Source: an uncultured Bacteroidales bacterium (GTDB lineage: Bacteria > Bacteroidota > Bacteroidia > Bacteroidales > P3). Taken from it: a stretch of DNA of 13,328 nt. A program made the translations under genes and the position numbers. Below are positions 1-6,869 of this stretch, piece by piece; within the stretch, counting starts at the first letter, position 1, and every line of letters begins with the position of its first letter. Under the pieces are notes generated by a model. That model saw nothing but the letters and a program-made list of their open reading frames with translations, had not been told where the DNA came from and did not search any database. The stretch is from NCBI GenBank assembly GCA_937876865.1, contig CALEFF010000070.1:1-13328 (forward strand), given 5' to 3'.

Positions 1-18
1 CCAAAACGAAGTAAAAAA

Positions 19-50
19 TTTGGACGATATTTCAAAAAATCATACCTTTG
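19..50 (+). promoter_or_regulatory. Bacteroidota-type promoter of the leader and outer-membrane protein operon
   Basis: A TTTG box at 19-22 and a TACCTTTG box at 43-50 are separated by 20 nt, matching the Bacteroidota primary sigma factor consensus (TTTG at -33, TAnnTTTG at -7). Transcription would start near 57, just ahead of the conserved leader that begins at about 72. The boxes lie outside the block shared with the second leader copy. The equivalent promoter of that copy would fall just beyond the right end of the window. Confidence 0.75.
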
Positions 51-78
51 CAAACAGAAAATTTAGAAACTAAAAATT

Positions 79-108
79 ATGCCTATGGTAATAGAAAAAG
101 AAAGATAA
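79..108 (+). CDS. Possible 9-codon upstream ORF in leader copy 1
   Basis: ATG at 79 opens a short frame encoding MPMVIEKER, ending in TAA at 106-108, about 22 nt from the predicted transcription start. Copy 2 has the same frame (MPMVKEKER) with one base difference in 30. Indels between the copies appear just after the stop codon. It could be a leader peptide whose translation affects the downstream fold, or a conserved RNA segment that happens to be open. One substitution is too little to test for protein-level selection. Confidence 0.35.
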   Translation: MPMVIEKER

Positions 109-290
109 TTAAGACTGAGTTAAATTTTTACGACATAAAATAGCGTTTTAGCTTATAATTGGTTTTCTGAAACTTCGACACTTTCAGCACATTCACCAAA
201 AGAATAAGCCAAGAACGCTCACGAGTGAAATCGTGGGCTTCTCTTATTTGGTGAATAGGTAGTCGAAGACCTCAGAAAACAATAAGAAAA

Positions 291-308
291 AAGTCCCACG
301 TTTTTTTT
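291..308 (+). terminator. Possible attenuator: terminator 3' arm plus U-tract
   Basis: AAGTCCCACG at 291-300 is followed directly by eight T at 301-308. The segment at 232-240 (CGTGGGCTT) can pair with it through six GC-rich pairs, a bulged T and three more pairs, which would give an intrinsic-terminator-like helix with a very long loop. The same 232-240 segment is the 3' side of helix D, so the two structures exclude each other. The arrangement is identical in copy 2 except for a seven-T run. A competing partner for 291-298 lies downstream at 350-357. This is inference from complementarity only. Confidence 0.35.
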
Positions 309-384
309 ATGCCTTGAAGTCAAAGAAGAGAAAATAAATAATCGCCATTTGGGACTTGGGCGAAGAAAGAAAAAAAGTTAAAAT

Positions 385-1413
385 ATGAAACAAAAATTAT
401 TAATTATGTTAAGTGCATTATTGTTTGCAACGACAATTTATGCACAAACTGAGCAACAGACATCTGATAAGGTAAAAAGAACCGATGTTGTGGTTATTGA
501 CGGATATTTAAAGGTATATCCGGAAAATTTGGGCGAGTTTTCAGAAGAACCAATTGCTTTAATCTCTCAATTAAACAAAGAGTGTAAGTATGGTTATAAC
601 ACTTGGAGAGTTCCAACTCAAAGAGAAATAAATATGATACGCTCAAATGGTTACGCATCTGACCAAAAATATATGACACAATCTGATTATAATGGTATAT
701 TGCTTCTTGTAACAACACAAGAAACAGAAATAGAAAAATCAGAAATTAAAAAAAATACTACTAAAATACATGCAAAAAAACATGAAATAAGTTTTCACGC
801 AGGAGAATATACCCATTTAAAAGAAATTGATTACAACAACAATAAGAGTAAAACAAGTTGGTCAATAGGATTGAAGTATAAATACAAACCTTTCAAAGAA
901 TATGATATAAGATTTTTTGGAGAAATTGGAAGTGAAGTTAATTATTATGAATATTTACCTTCTGATTATAGTTGGTGGATTGATGATACAGTTTATATTT
1001 TACCGATTATTGTTGGAGTAAACTATGAGTACAGAATAAATAACAATTGGAGCGTTTTTGGAGACCTTGGATTTGGAGTTAATATTCCTATTTCAAAAGA
1101 TTATGTAGATGAATATTCTTATGAAGGTTCGCAATCTATCTCTGGAATCAGAAGATACTATGATGTAAGTAAAAAATGTTCTTTAAAATATCTGATGGGG
1201 TATACTTTATCTCCTGAAATAGGTTTTGCATACAATAATTTTATGTTTAGTTTCAAATTTAATTTTTATAGCAATAAGGCTAAATTTGAACGCTCTGAGG
1301 AAACAATATTTAGAGATGAACGATTTGAATCTTATAACGAGTATGATAATTTTTCAGAAAAATATTTCTCAACTAGATATTCTTTTTCCTTACGTATAGG
1401 TTATCGTTTTTAA
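385..1413 (+). CDS. Predicted outer-membrane beta-barrel protein with N-terminal WRVPT (DUF1566/FISUMP-like) segment
   Basis: This 342-residue exported protein has a signal peptide at residues 1-20 with likely cleavage before Gln21 (IYA-Q). Residues about 34-110 contain ISQLNKECKYGYNTWRVPTQ, resembling the W-x-[VL]-P-T core of DUF1566 and Fibrobacter-type FISUMP domains; that assignment is tentative. Residues about 132-342 consist of alternating aromatic/polar strands (for example SWSIGLKYKYKP, WSVFGDLGFGVNI, FMFSFKFNFYS) and end in LRIGYRF. The terminal Phe is the usual signal for insertion of an outer-membrane barrel. It is the first gene after leader copy 1 and is followed after 55 nt by a lipoprotein gene. 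The ATG at 385 is chosen because it gives a clean signal peptide and lies 23 nt past the leader. Location in the outer membrane is inferred; substrate or partner is unknown. Confidence 0.8.
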   Translation: MKQKLLIMLSALLFATTIYAQTEQQTSDKVKRTDVVVIDGYLKVYPENLGEFSEEPIALISQLNKECKYGYNTWRVPTQREINMIRSNGYASDQKYMTQSDYNGILLLVTTQETEIEKSEIKKNTTKIHAKKHEISFHAGEYTHLKEIDYNNNKSKTSWSIGLKYKYKPFKEYDIRFFGEIGSEVNYYEYLPSDYSWWIDDTVYILPIIVGVNYEYRINNNWSVFGDLGFGVNIPISKDYVDEYSYEGSQSISGIRRYYDVSKKCSLKYLMGYTLSPEIGFAYNNFMFSFKFNFYSNKAKFERSEETIFRDERFESYNEYDNFSEKYFSTRYSFSLRIGYRF

Positions 1414-1468
1414 TAAATAATATCAACATTTAGAAGTTGTGCCCGACACGAATTAGGGTATTAAAAGT

Positions 1469-1816
1469 ATGAAAAAATATTTTTTTATTGCAATTGTAGC
1501 AATTGTTACAGTGTTTGGCTTTTCAAGTTGTTCTCACAGTAATTTAAATGGTGTTTTAAATGGCACAGAACTTAATTCTGCAAATTATGAATATGTTCGC
1601 CCTATAACATCAACTGCTGAAGCAACTTATATTTTTGGTATAGGAGGTGGTAATGTAGAACAACAAGCAATTGAAGATTTAAGAAAAAAAGCGAACTTAA
1701 AGCAAAATCAAGCTTTAAATAACTATTCAGTAACTACAGATTGGTACTTCTTTCTACCATTCGTGGCTATTAAAACTGTTACGGCAAGTGCCGACATCGT
1801 TGAGTTTAATGAATAA
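1469..1816 (+). CDS. Small lipoprotein resembling the TRL-like / DUF6567 family
   Basis: This 115-residue protein has a lipoprotein signal (FGFSSC, lipidated Cys21). The mature part contains ANYEYVRPI (39-47), an ATYIFGIGGG stretch (52-61), EDLRKKANLKQNQAL (69-83) and a C-terminal TASADIVEF (106-114). This pattern agrees with my recollection of Bacteroidota TRL-like (DUF6567) lipoproteins, whose function is not established; the family name is by memory. It is probably co-transcribed with the upstream outer-membrane protein gene. The hairpin trailer begins only a few bases after its stop codon. Location would be the periplasmic face of the inner membrane or the outer membrane. Confidence 0.75.
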   Translation: MKKYFFIAIVAIVTVFGFSSCSHSNLNGVLNGTELNSANYEYVRPITSTAEATYIFGIGGGNVEQQAIEDLRKKANLKQNQALNNYSVTTDWYFFLPFVAIKTVTASADIVEFNE

Positions 1817-1819
1817 ATC

Positions 1820-1876
1820 TTAACTCAAAGAAAAACGCTCGTAAGTCTTTGTTTTATTTTGACAAACGAGCGTTTT
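1820..1876 (+). terminator. Hairpin trailer 1 (bidirectional terminator), paired with 10410-10465
   Basis: AAAACGCTCGT at 1832-1842 pairs with ACGAGCGTTTT at 1866-1876 (11 bp). An inner GTC/GAC helix (1845-1847 with 1861-1863) surrounds a T-rich loop. The right arm is followed by a T-rich tract, giving an intrinsic terminator for the + operon. On the other strand the stem is followed by a T-rich stretch too, so it can also end the thi operon, whose last stop codon is at 1914. Nearly the same sequence occurs, inverted, at 10410-10465. Confidence 0.8.
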
Positions 1877-1913
1877 ATTTTTTTATTTCTTTGAATTGTG
1901 TTGCTTTGTTGTG

Positions 1914-2630
1914 TTACAATTCAAATATATTAAAGTTATAGTTTTTGACATTAAAGATTAGGAGTTTGTTTTTCAAGGAATGTTCGGTGTAATTGCTTAA
2001 AAACTTTATAACTTCGTTTGAGGCGATAGATGCAATGATTGAAGGCAAAACGCCAATCACTGCTTTGTTTTTATTACTCTCTTCTTTCAATAGGTTTTCT
2101 TCCGGAAAAAGGGTTCTATAATTAGCAGAATCTTCCTCGCAATTAAGCAAAGCGACTTGCCCTTCAAAGTCCGAGATAGCGGAATAAACAAAAGGCTTTT
2201 TCAATCTTTGACAAGCGTCATTTATTACATAACGTGTTGCAAAGTTATCGCAACAATCCACAACAATATCATAGTCTTTGATAATCTTTTCAGCATTTTC
2301 TTTGCTCAAAAACTCATTGTAGCAAATTATCTTGCAATCGCTATTCACTTCCCTAAGGTTTTCTTTTGCTTTTTCAACCTTTTCCTCTCCTATTTGCGAC
2401 TCTCTGTAAAGAATCTGACGATGCAAATTACTTAAACTAACCTCATCTTTATCAATTAAGCCGATTTTTCCAATGCCTGAGGCGACAAGCAAAAGACTTG
2501 CAACGCTTCCCAATCCTCCAACGCCAACAATCAAGACTTTTGCTTGCTTTAACTTTTCTTGTCCTTTGCTTCCAAAGCCCTCTAACTCTATTTGACGAGA
2601 GTATCTCAAAAAATCCTTTTCCTCTAACAT
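1914..2630 (-). CDS. thiF: ThiF/MoeB-family ThiS adenylyltransferase lacking the usual cysteines
   Basis: This 238-residue E1-like enzyme is expected to adenylate the C-terminal glycine of ThiS using ATP so that it can receive sulfur for thiazole synthesis. Visible motifs are the nucleotide loop GVGGLG (36-41), LIDKDEV (58-64), NLHRQ (68-72) and DCCDN (125-129). Family members such as E. coli ThiF normally carry a zinc site of two Cys-x-x-Cys pairs and a Cys in the crossover segment. Here the corresponding C-terminal half has a single Cys (164), with NYRTLFPEE and NKNKAVIGV where Cys would be expected. So adenylation looks intact, while metal binding and a covalent ThiF-ThiS link look absent. 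It is last in the thi operon, and its ATG overlaps the thiH stop as TAATG. A MoeB-like role is possible, but the position supports ThiF. Confidence 0.9.
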   Translation of the reverse strand: MLEEKDFLRYSRQIELEGFGSKGQEKLKQAKVLIVGVGGLGSVASLLLVASGIGKIGLIDKDEVSLSNLHRQILYRESQIGEEKVEKAKENLREVNSDCKIICYNEFLSKENAEKIIKDYDIVVDCCDNFATRYVINDACQRLKKPFVYSAISDFEGQVALLNCEEDSANYRTLFPEENLLKEESNKNKAVIGVLPSIIASIASNEVIKFLSNYTEHSLKNKLLIFNVKNYNFNIFEL

Positions 2631-3745
2631 TAACTTAAAATTTTATCCCAATCTTTAAATACTACATCATAGCCTTGCGAGCGTACCATTGTTTCCATTT
2701 CTTCTACGCTTCTATCATCATTTACGTGGAATTGTTCTAATTCTACATCAGGATTAGAATAACCTCCCGGCTCTGTTTTACTTCCTGCACTCATTGAGGT
2801 AATGCCAAGAGAAACAAAATGATTCCTCATCTCAGGTCTTTCTCTTGTACTCATTGTTATTTCAACATCGTTATCAAAAAGGCGAAATGCCCAAATGATT
2901 TGAGCAAATTGCTTTTCGTTCACGCAATAATCTGCTTGAAATCCTCCTGCGGCAGGTCTCATTCTTGGAAAAGAAATAGAGTATTTTGTCTTCCAATAAT
3001 TCTTTCTCATAAATTGCAAGTGCATTGCAAGAAATAGCATTTCCGTTCTCCATTCTTCTAAACCAATTAATGCTCCCATTCCAACTCTATGAATGCCTGC
3101 TTTGGCTAATCTTTCGGGACACTCCAAGCGATAAAGATAATTTGACTTCATTCCCTTAGGATGATAATATTTGTAGCGACTTTCGTTATATGTTTCTTGA
3201 TAAACATAAACCGAATTAGCACCAGCTTGAATCAATCTCTCGTATTCTTCTGTTTTCATCGGGAATACTTCCAAATTTATTGCAGAAAAATAAGGACGAC
3301 ATAGCTTTATAGCATTTTCAATGTAAGAAACGCCTGCATTTTTATGATTTTCCCCTGTAAGCAAAAGCACATTATCATAGCCCATTGCTTTGATTGCTTT
3401 TATTTCTTCCAAGATTTGCTCATCGGAAAGAGTAATTCTACCTATTTGATTGTTGTGATTAAACCCACAATAAATACAATGATTACTACATTCGTTTGAA
3501 AGATACATAGGAATGTAAAACTGCATAACCTTTCCAAAGCGTTTTTGTGTAATATTTCTACTCATAAACGCCATTTGTTCAAGATATTTTTCTGCCTTTG
3601 GAGAAACTAACGCTTTAAAATCCTCAATATCTAAATATTTTTTTGACAAGGCTCTTACAACATCATTTTCCGTTTTAGAATATATACTATCTGTTACCTC
3701 TTGCCACGAAAGTGATTTTACAATATCATAAAAACTCTTTTCCAT
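2630..3745 (-). CDS. thiH: ThiH, radical SAM tyrosine lyase (2-iminoacetate synthase)
   Basis: ThiH cleaves L-tyrosine to p-cresol and dehydroglycine (2-iminoacetate), the glycine-derived piece that ThiG builds into the thiazole ring. The 371-residue length is typical. The radical SAM cluster motif is seen as C86-x3-C90-x2-C93 in ECSNHCIYCGFNH. The usual ThiH stretches PMKTEEY, YVYQETYNE, GALIGLEEWR and SFPRMRPAAGGF follow, with a conserved C-terminal SAGSKTEPGGY. Use of ThiH instead of the oxygen-dependent ThiO points to an anaerobic or facultative host. The gene starts 2 nt after thiC and shares a base with thiF, indicating tight co-transcription. Confidence 0.97.
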   Translation of the reverse strand: MEKSFYDIVKSLSWQEVTDSIYSKTENDVVRALSKKYLDIEDFKALVSPKAEKYLEQMAFMSRNITQKRFGKVMQFYIPMYLSNECSNHCIYCGFNHNNQIGRITLSDEQILEEIKAIKAMGYDNVLLLTGENHKNAGVSYIENAIKLCRPYFSAINLEVFPMKTEEYERLIQAGANSVYVYQETYNESRYKYYHPKGMKSNYLYRLECPERLAKAGIHRVGMGALIGLEEWRTEMLFLAMHLQFMRKNYWKTKYSISFPRMRPAAGGFQADYCVNEKQFAQIIWAFRLFDNDVEITMSTRERPEMRNHFVSLGITSMSAGSKTEPGGYSNPDVELEQFHVNDDRSVEEMETMVRSQGYDVVFKDWDKILS

Positions 3746-3747
3746 AA

Positions 3748-5424
3748 CTATTCTCCTTGCTTTGAAACCTCACGAGAAATCCTCATTGCACAGAAATCAG
3801 GTCCACACATTGTGCAAAACGGAGTTCCTTTTAACTTTTCTTCACCATAATACTCTATTGCCCTTTCTCTATCCAAAGCAAGATTAAACTGATCGTTCCA
3901 ACGAAAATCAAATCTCGCCTTACTTAGTGCATTATCTCTTTCCATAGCCGAAGGATGTCCCTTTGCAATGTCGGCAACGTGTGCTGCAATTTTATAAGCC
4001 ATTATTCCCTCTCTTACATCTTCTTTATTTGGAAGAGCAAGGTGTTCTTTTGGCGTTACATAACAAAGCATTGCCGTTCCTAACCAGCCAATCATTGCCG
4101 CACCAATTGCAGAAGTAATATGATCATAAGCAGGAGCAATATCTGTTGTCAAAGGTCCCAAGGTGTAAAACGGAGCATTATGACACAAAGTCTTTTGTTT
4201 CTCCATATTTTCTGCAATTTTGTGCAAAGGAACGTGTCCCGGACCTTCAATTAATACTTGAACATCATATTGCCATGCGACTTTTGTCAATTCTCCCATT
4301 GTTTCCAATTCTCCAAATTGTGCTTCATCGTTTGCATCTGCAATACTTCCCGGACGTAATCCATCTCCTATGCTTACTGCAACATCATATTGAGAAAGGA
4401 TTTCACAAATTTCAGCAAAATGTGTATAAAGGAAGTTTTCTTCTTTGTGATAAGTTATCCATTTTGCCATAATAGAACCACCACGAGAAACAATTCCAGT
4501 AACTCTTTTCTTGGTTAAAGGTATATGTTTTTGCAATAAGCCTGCGTGAATAGTGAAATAATCCACTCCTTGTTCACATTGCTCTATTAAAGTGTCTTTA
4601 AAAATCTCCCAACTAAGATTTTCGGCCTTTCCTCCTGCTTTTTCTAAGGCTTGATACAAAGGAACGCTTCCAATTGGCACAGGAGAATTTCTCACAACCC
4701 ACTCTCTTATCTCGTGAATGTGGTTTCCTGTCGATAAATCCATAAGAGTATCTCCTCCCCATTTAGCTGAATAAACCGCTTTCTCAACTTCTTTCTCCAT
4801 ATCGCTTGAAAGTGCCGAGTTTCCTATGTTTGTGTTTATCTTTACTAAGAATTTACTTCCTATAATCATAGGCTCTGCTTCGGGGTGATTGATATTTGCA
4901 GGAATTACTGCACGTCCTGCTGCTACTTCCTCACGTACAAATTCTGGTGTTATGTAACTATTTTCGTTTTGCTTTGAAGAAAGATTTTCTCTTATTGCAA
5001 CATATTCCATTTCGGGCGTAATAATTCCTTGTTTTGCTAAGGCCATTTGAGTAATTCTACAACCTTGCTTTGCTTTATAAGGTAAATTTTTAACAGGAAA
5101 ACGAACCTTGTCAAGACTCTTATCATTTAATCTTAGATTGCTATAAACAGAACTAAATTCACTAAGTCTTTGAATATCGTTTCTTTCTTTTAGGAATTTT
5201 TCTCTTAGTCTTGGAAGTCCTTTCTTTAAATCTGTTGTTATGTTTTCATCGCCAAATGCTCCCGAAGTATCGTATAATCTTACGCTTCCATTGCTTTTTC
5301 TCTCTCCATCTACAATGCTATCGGTTAATTTCACCTCTTGCATTCCTACTTCTATATCAAAAAGATTTCCTTTTTCGTATATTTTTCTTTTTGCATTAGA
5401 TGCTTCACATTTTGTATTATTCAT
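3748..5424 (-). CDS. thiC: ThiC, phosphomethylpyrimidine (HMP-P) synthase
   Basis: ThiC converts aminoimidazole ribotide, an intermediate of purine synthesis, to hydroxymethylpyrimidine phosphate by a radical SAM rearrangement. The 558-residue protein has the typical N-terminal region (RLYDTSGAFGD), the long catalytic barrel (PANINHPEAEPM, MDLSTGNHIHEIREW, SIGDGLRPGSIADANDEAQF, EGPGHVP) and, at the far C terminus, the non-canonical cluster motif C537-x2-C540-x4-C545 in CTMCGPDFCAM. No key segment is missing. It lies 18 nt downstream of thiG. ATG 5424 fits the expected family N terminus, and no longer frame is needed. Confidence 0.98.
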   Translation of the reverse strand: MNNTKCEASNAKRKIYEKGNLFDIEVGMQEVKLTDSIVDGERKSNGSVRLYDTSGAFGDENITTDLKKGLPRLREKFLKERNDIQRLSEFSSVYSNLRLNDKSLDKVRFPVKNLPYKAKQGCRITQMALAKQGIITPEMEYVAIRENLSSKQNENSYITPEFVREEVAAGRAVIPANINHPEAEPMIIGSKFLVKINTNIGNSALSSDMEKEVEKAVYSAKWGGDTLMDLSTGNHIHEIREWVVRNSPVPIGSVPLYQALEKAGGKAENLSWEIFKDTLIEQCEQGVDYFTIHAGLLQKHIPLTKKRVTGIVSRGGSIMAKWITYHKEENFLYTHFAEICEILSQYDVAVSIGDGLRPGSIADANDEAQFGELETMGELTKVAWQYDVQVLIEGPGHVPLHKIAENMEKQKTLCHNAPFYTLGPLTTDIAPAYDHITSAIGAAMIGWLGTAMLCYVTPKEHLALPNKEDVREGIMAYKIAAHVADIAKGHPSAMERDNALSKARFDFRWNDQFNLALDRERAIEYYGEEKLKGTPFCTMCGPDFCAMRISREVSKQGE

Positions 5425-5442
5425 ATTCTTATTTTTTTAACA

Positions 5443-6219
5443 TTAGAAATTCAAAAACTCTGTTAGCGGAGAAGATGCTTGTGCTGTATTGAATGAAGTT
5501 GCTAATCCACTTTCGTATGCCTGCCTTCCTGCTTTTACAGCCAAAGAAAAGGCTTCTGCCATCGCAATAGGGTCGCCCGCAATCGCAATTGCAGTGTTTA
5601 CAAGCACAGCATCGGCTCCTAATTCCATTGCTTGCGCTGCATGACTTGGTGCTCCTATGCCTGCATCTATTACAACCGGTACATTACTTTGCTCAATTAT
5701 TATTTCCAAAAGCTCTTTTGTTACCAATCCTTTATTGCTTCCTATCGGAGAGGCTAAGGGCATTACGGTTGCAGCACCAACTTCTTCTAATTGTTTACAC
5801 AAAACAGGGTCTGCTTGAATGTATGGCAAAACTATAAAGCCATCTTTTACTAATTCTTCTGTGGCTTTTAGGGTTTCTATCGCGTCTGGAAAAAGATATT
5901 TAGGGTCTGGATGAATTTCAAGTTTCAACCAATTTGTTTGAAGGGCTTCTCGTGCCATTTGTGCTGCGAAAACGGCTTCTTTTGCATTTCTTACTCCTGA
6001 AGTATTAGGCAAAAGAATTACTTTTTCTCTGTCTATGTAAGAGAGCATATCGTCTTCTTTTGAATTTTCAATGTTTACCCTCTTCATTGCAGTAGTTACC
6101 ATTTGCGTTTGAGAGATTTCTATTGCTTTTCCCATAATTTGATTTGAGGGAAATTTGCCTGTGCCTAAGAATAGTCTTGATTCAAATTCTTGTCCTGCGA
6201 TTATCAATTTTTTTTTCAT
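5443..6219 (-). CDS. thiG: ThiG, thiazole synthase
   Basis: ThiG condenses deoxyxylulose 5-phosphate, the ThiH product and sulfur from ThiS thiocarboxylate into the thiazole phosphate. It is a 258-residue TIM-barrel protein of normal length. Lys99 in WLKLEIHPDP is the expected Schiff-base lysine. LPNTSGVRNAKEA, MPLASPIGSNKGL and VIDAGIGAPSHAAQAMELGA are the family's signature stretches and form the phosphate and substrate pocket. It sits between thiE and thiC in the operon, next to the genes for its partners ThiS and ThiH. Confidence 0.97.
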   Translation of the reverse strand: MKKKLIIAGQEFESRLFLGTGKFPSNQIMGKAIEISQTQMVTTAMKRVNIENSKEDDMLSYIDREKVILLPNTSGVRNAKEAVFAAQMAREALQTNWLKLEIHPDPKYLFPDAIETLKATEELVKDGFIVLPYIQADPVLCKQLEEVGAATVMPLASPIGSNKGLVTKELLEIIIEQSNVPVVIDAGIGAPSHAAQAMELGADAVLVNTAIAIAGDPIAMAEAFSLAVKAGRQAYESGLATSFNTAQASSPLTEFLNF

Positions 6220-6247
6220 TGTTTTTTTATTTTTTTTCTTTGATTTT

Positions 6248-6856
6248 TTAAATTTTTTCTTTGAAATATTTTCTTAATTCTTTGATTTTTTTTTCAGGAT
6301 TTTTACTCTCCAAAATCAAAGACGAAAGTGCTATGCCATAAACCTTGGTTTGAGAGAGTTTTTCCACATCCTCTAAGCGTATTCCTCCTATTGCATAAAT
6401 TGGAATATCTACATCTATGTCTTTATATCCTTCTAATCCAAGAATAGGACTTAGATTTTCCTTTGTTGAAGTAAAGCGATAGGGCCCTAACCCTATGTAA
6501 TCGGCACCTTCTTCATAGGCTTTAAGGATTTGCTCTTTGGTATTGCAAGTCCGTCCTATGATTTGAAAAGGTTTAAGCTCGTTTCTTGCAAGTGAAATCT
6601 CTTCATCTTTTTGACCAAGATGCACTCCGTCTGCTTCAATCTCTAAGGCAAGACGATAATCATCGTTAATAATTAACTTAGCCTTATATTTTTCGCATTC
6701 TTTCTTTAAGATATTTGCCGCTTCCCTCCTTTGACTTAGGCTACTATGCTTCATTCTTAGTTGAATAAGCTTTATGCCGTTGTCTAAGGCAAGTTTTGCA
6801 CTATCTATGTAAGAATACTTATCGTTTTGGTGTGTTATAAAGTATATTCTATCCAT
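6248..6856 (-). CDS. thiE: ThiE, thiamine-phosphate synthase
   Basis: ThiE couples HMP diphosphate to thiazole phosphate, giving thiamine phosphate. From ATG 6856 the protein has 202 residues, near the family norm. Key stretches are all present: QLRMK (32-36), the metal-binding IINDDYRLA (62-70), DGVHLGQKD (76-84), the pyrophosphate-binding FTSTKEN (128-134) and AIGGIR (155-160). A longer frame reaches 6913 but adds a segment (LVLRLWAFYGNK) that does not belong to the fold and overlaps the upstream gene. The ATG at 6856, 13 nt after the upstream stop, is therefore preferred. Of the two ThiE-like genes here, this one has the better set of catalytic residues. Confidence 0.93.
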   Translation of the reverse strand: MDRIYFITHQNDKYSYIDSAKLALDNGIKLIQLRMKHSSLSQRREAANILKKECEKYKAKLIINDDYRLALEIEADGVHLGQKDEEISLARNELKPFQIIGRTCNTKEQILKAYEEGADYIGLGPYRFTSTKENLSPILGLEGYKDIDVDIPIYAIGGIRLEDVEKLSQTKVYGIALSSLILESKNPEKKIKELRKYFKEKI

Positions 6857-6869
6857 TTTTATTCTTGTT

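Larger units (their letters stand above)
57..361 (+). ncRNA. Conserved structured leader RNA, copy 1 (unknown class)
   Basis: This ~300-nt untranslated leader is homologous, in inverted orientation, to the block at 13022-13310. Visible helices, from the outside in: A, 162-170 with 272-280; B, 173-179 (CTTCGAC) with 262-268 (GTCGAAG); C, 191-200 (ATTCACCAAA) with 247-256 (TTTGGTGAAT); D, 206-210 with 236-240, then 220-224 (CACGA) with 231-235 (TCGTG), with a nine-nt bulge AAGAACGCT at 211-219. Helices A and C differ in sequence in copy 2 yet remain fully paired, while B, D and the bulge are invariant. A further helix pairs 291-298 (AAGTCCCA) with 350-357 (TGGGACTT) and encloses a run of eight T. 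A small hairpin near 141-157 is possible. The block ends 23 nt before the start codon at 385. Covariation shows directly that the RNA fold is conserved. I recognise no known riboswitch class, so the function is unknown; a cis-regulatory element is inferred. Confidence 0.85.

Noticed and set aside
1890..1925. 10-bp inverted repeat TTTGAATTGT/ACAATTCAAA as a dedicated thi terminator
   Set aside because: It includes the thiF stop region and has no T-run on the - strand side; the trailer hairpin at 1832-1876 is the better terminator for both strands.
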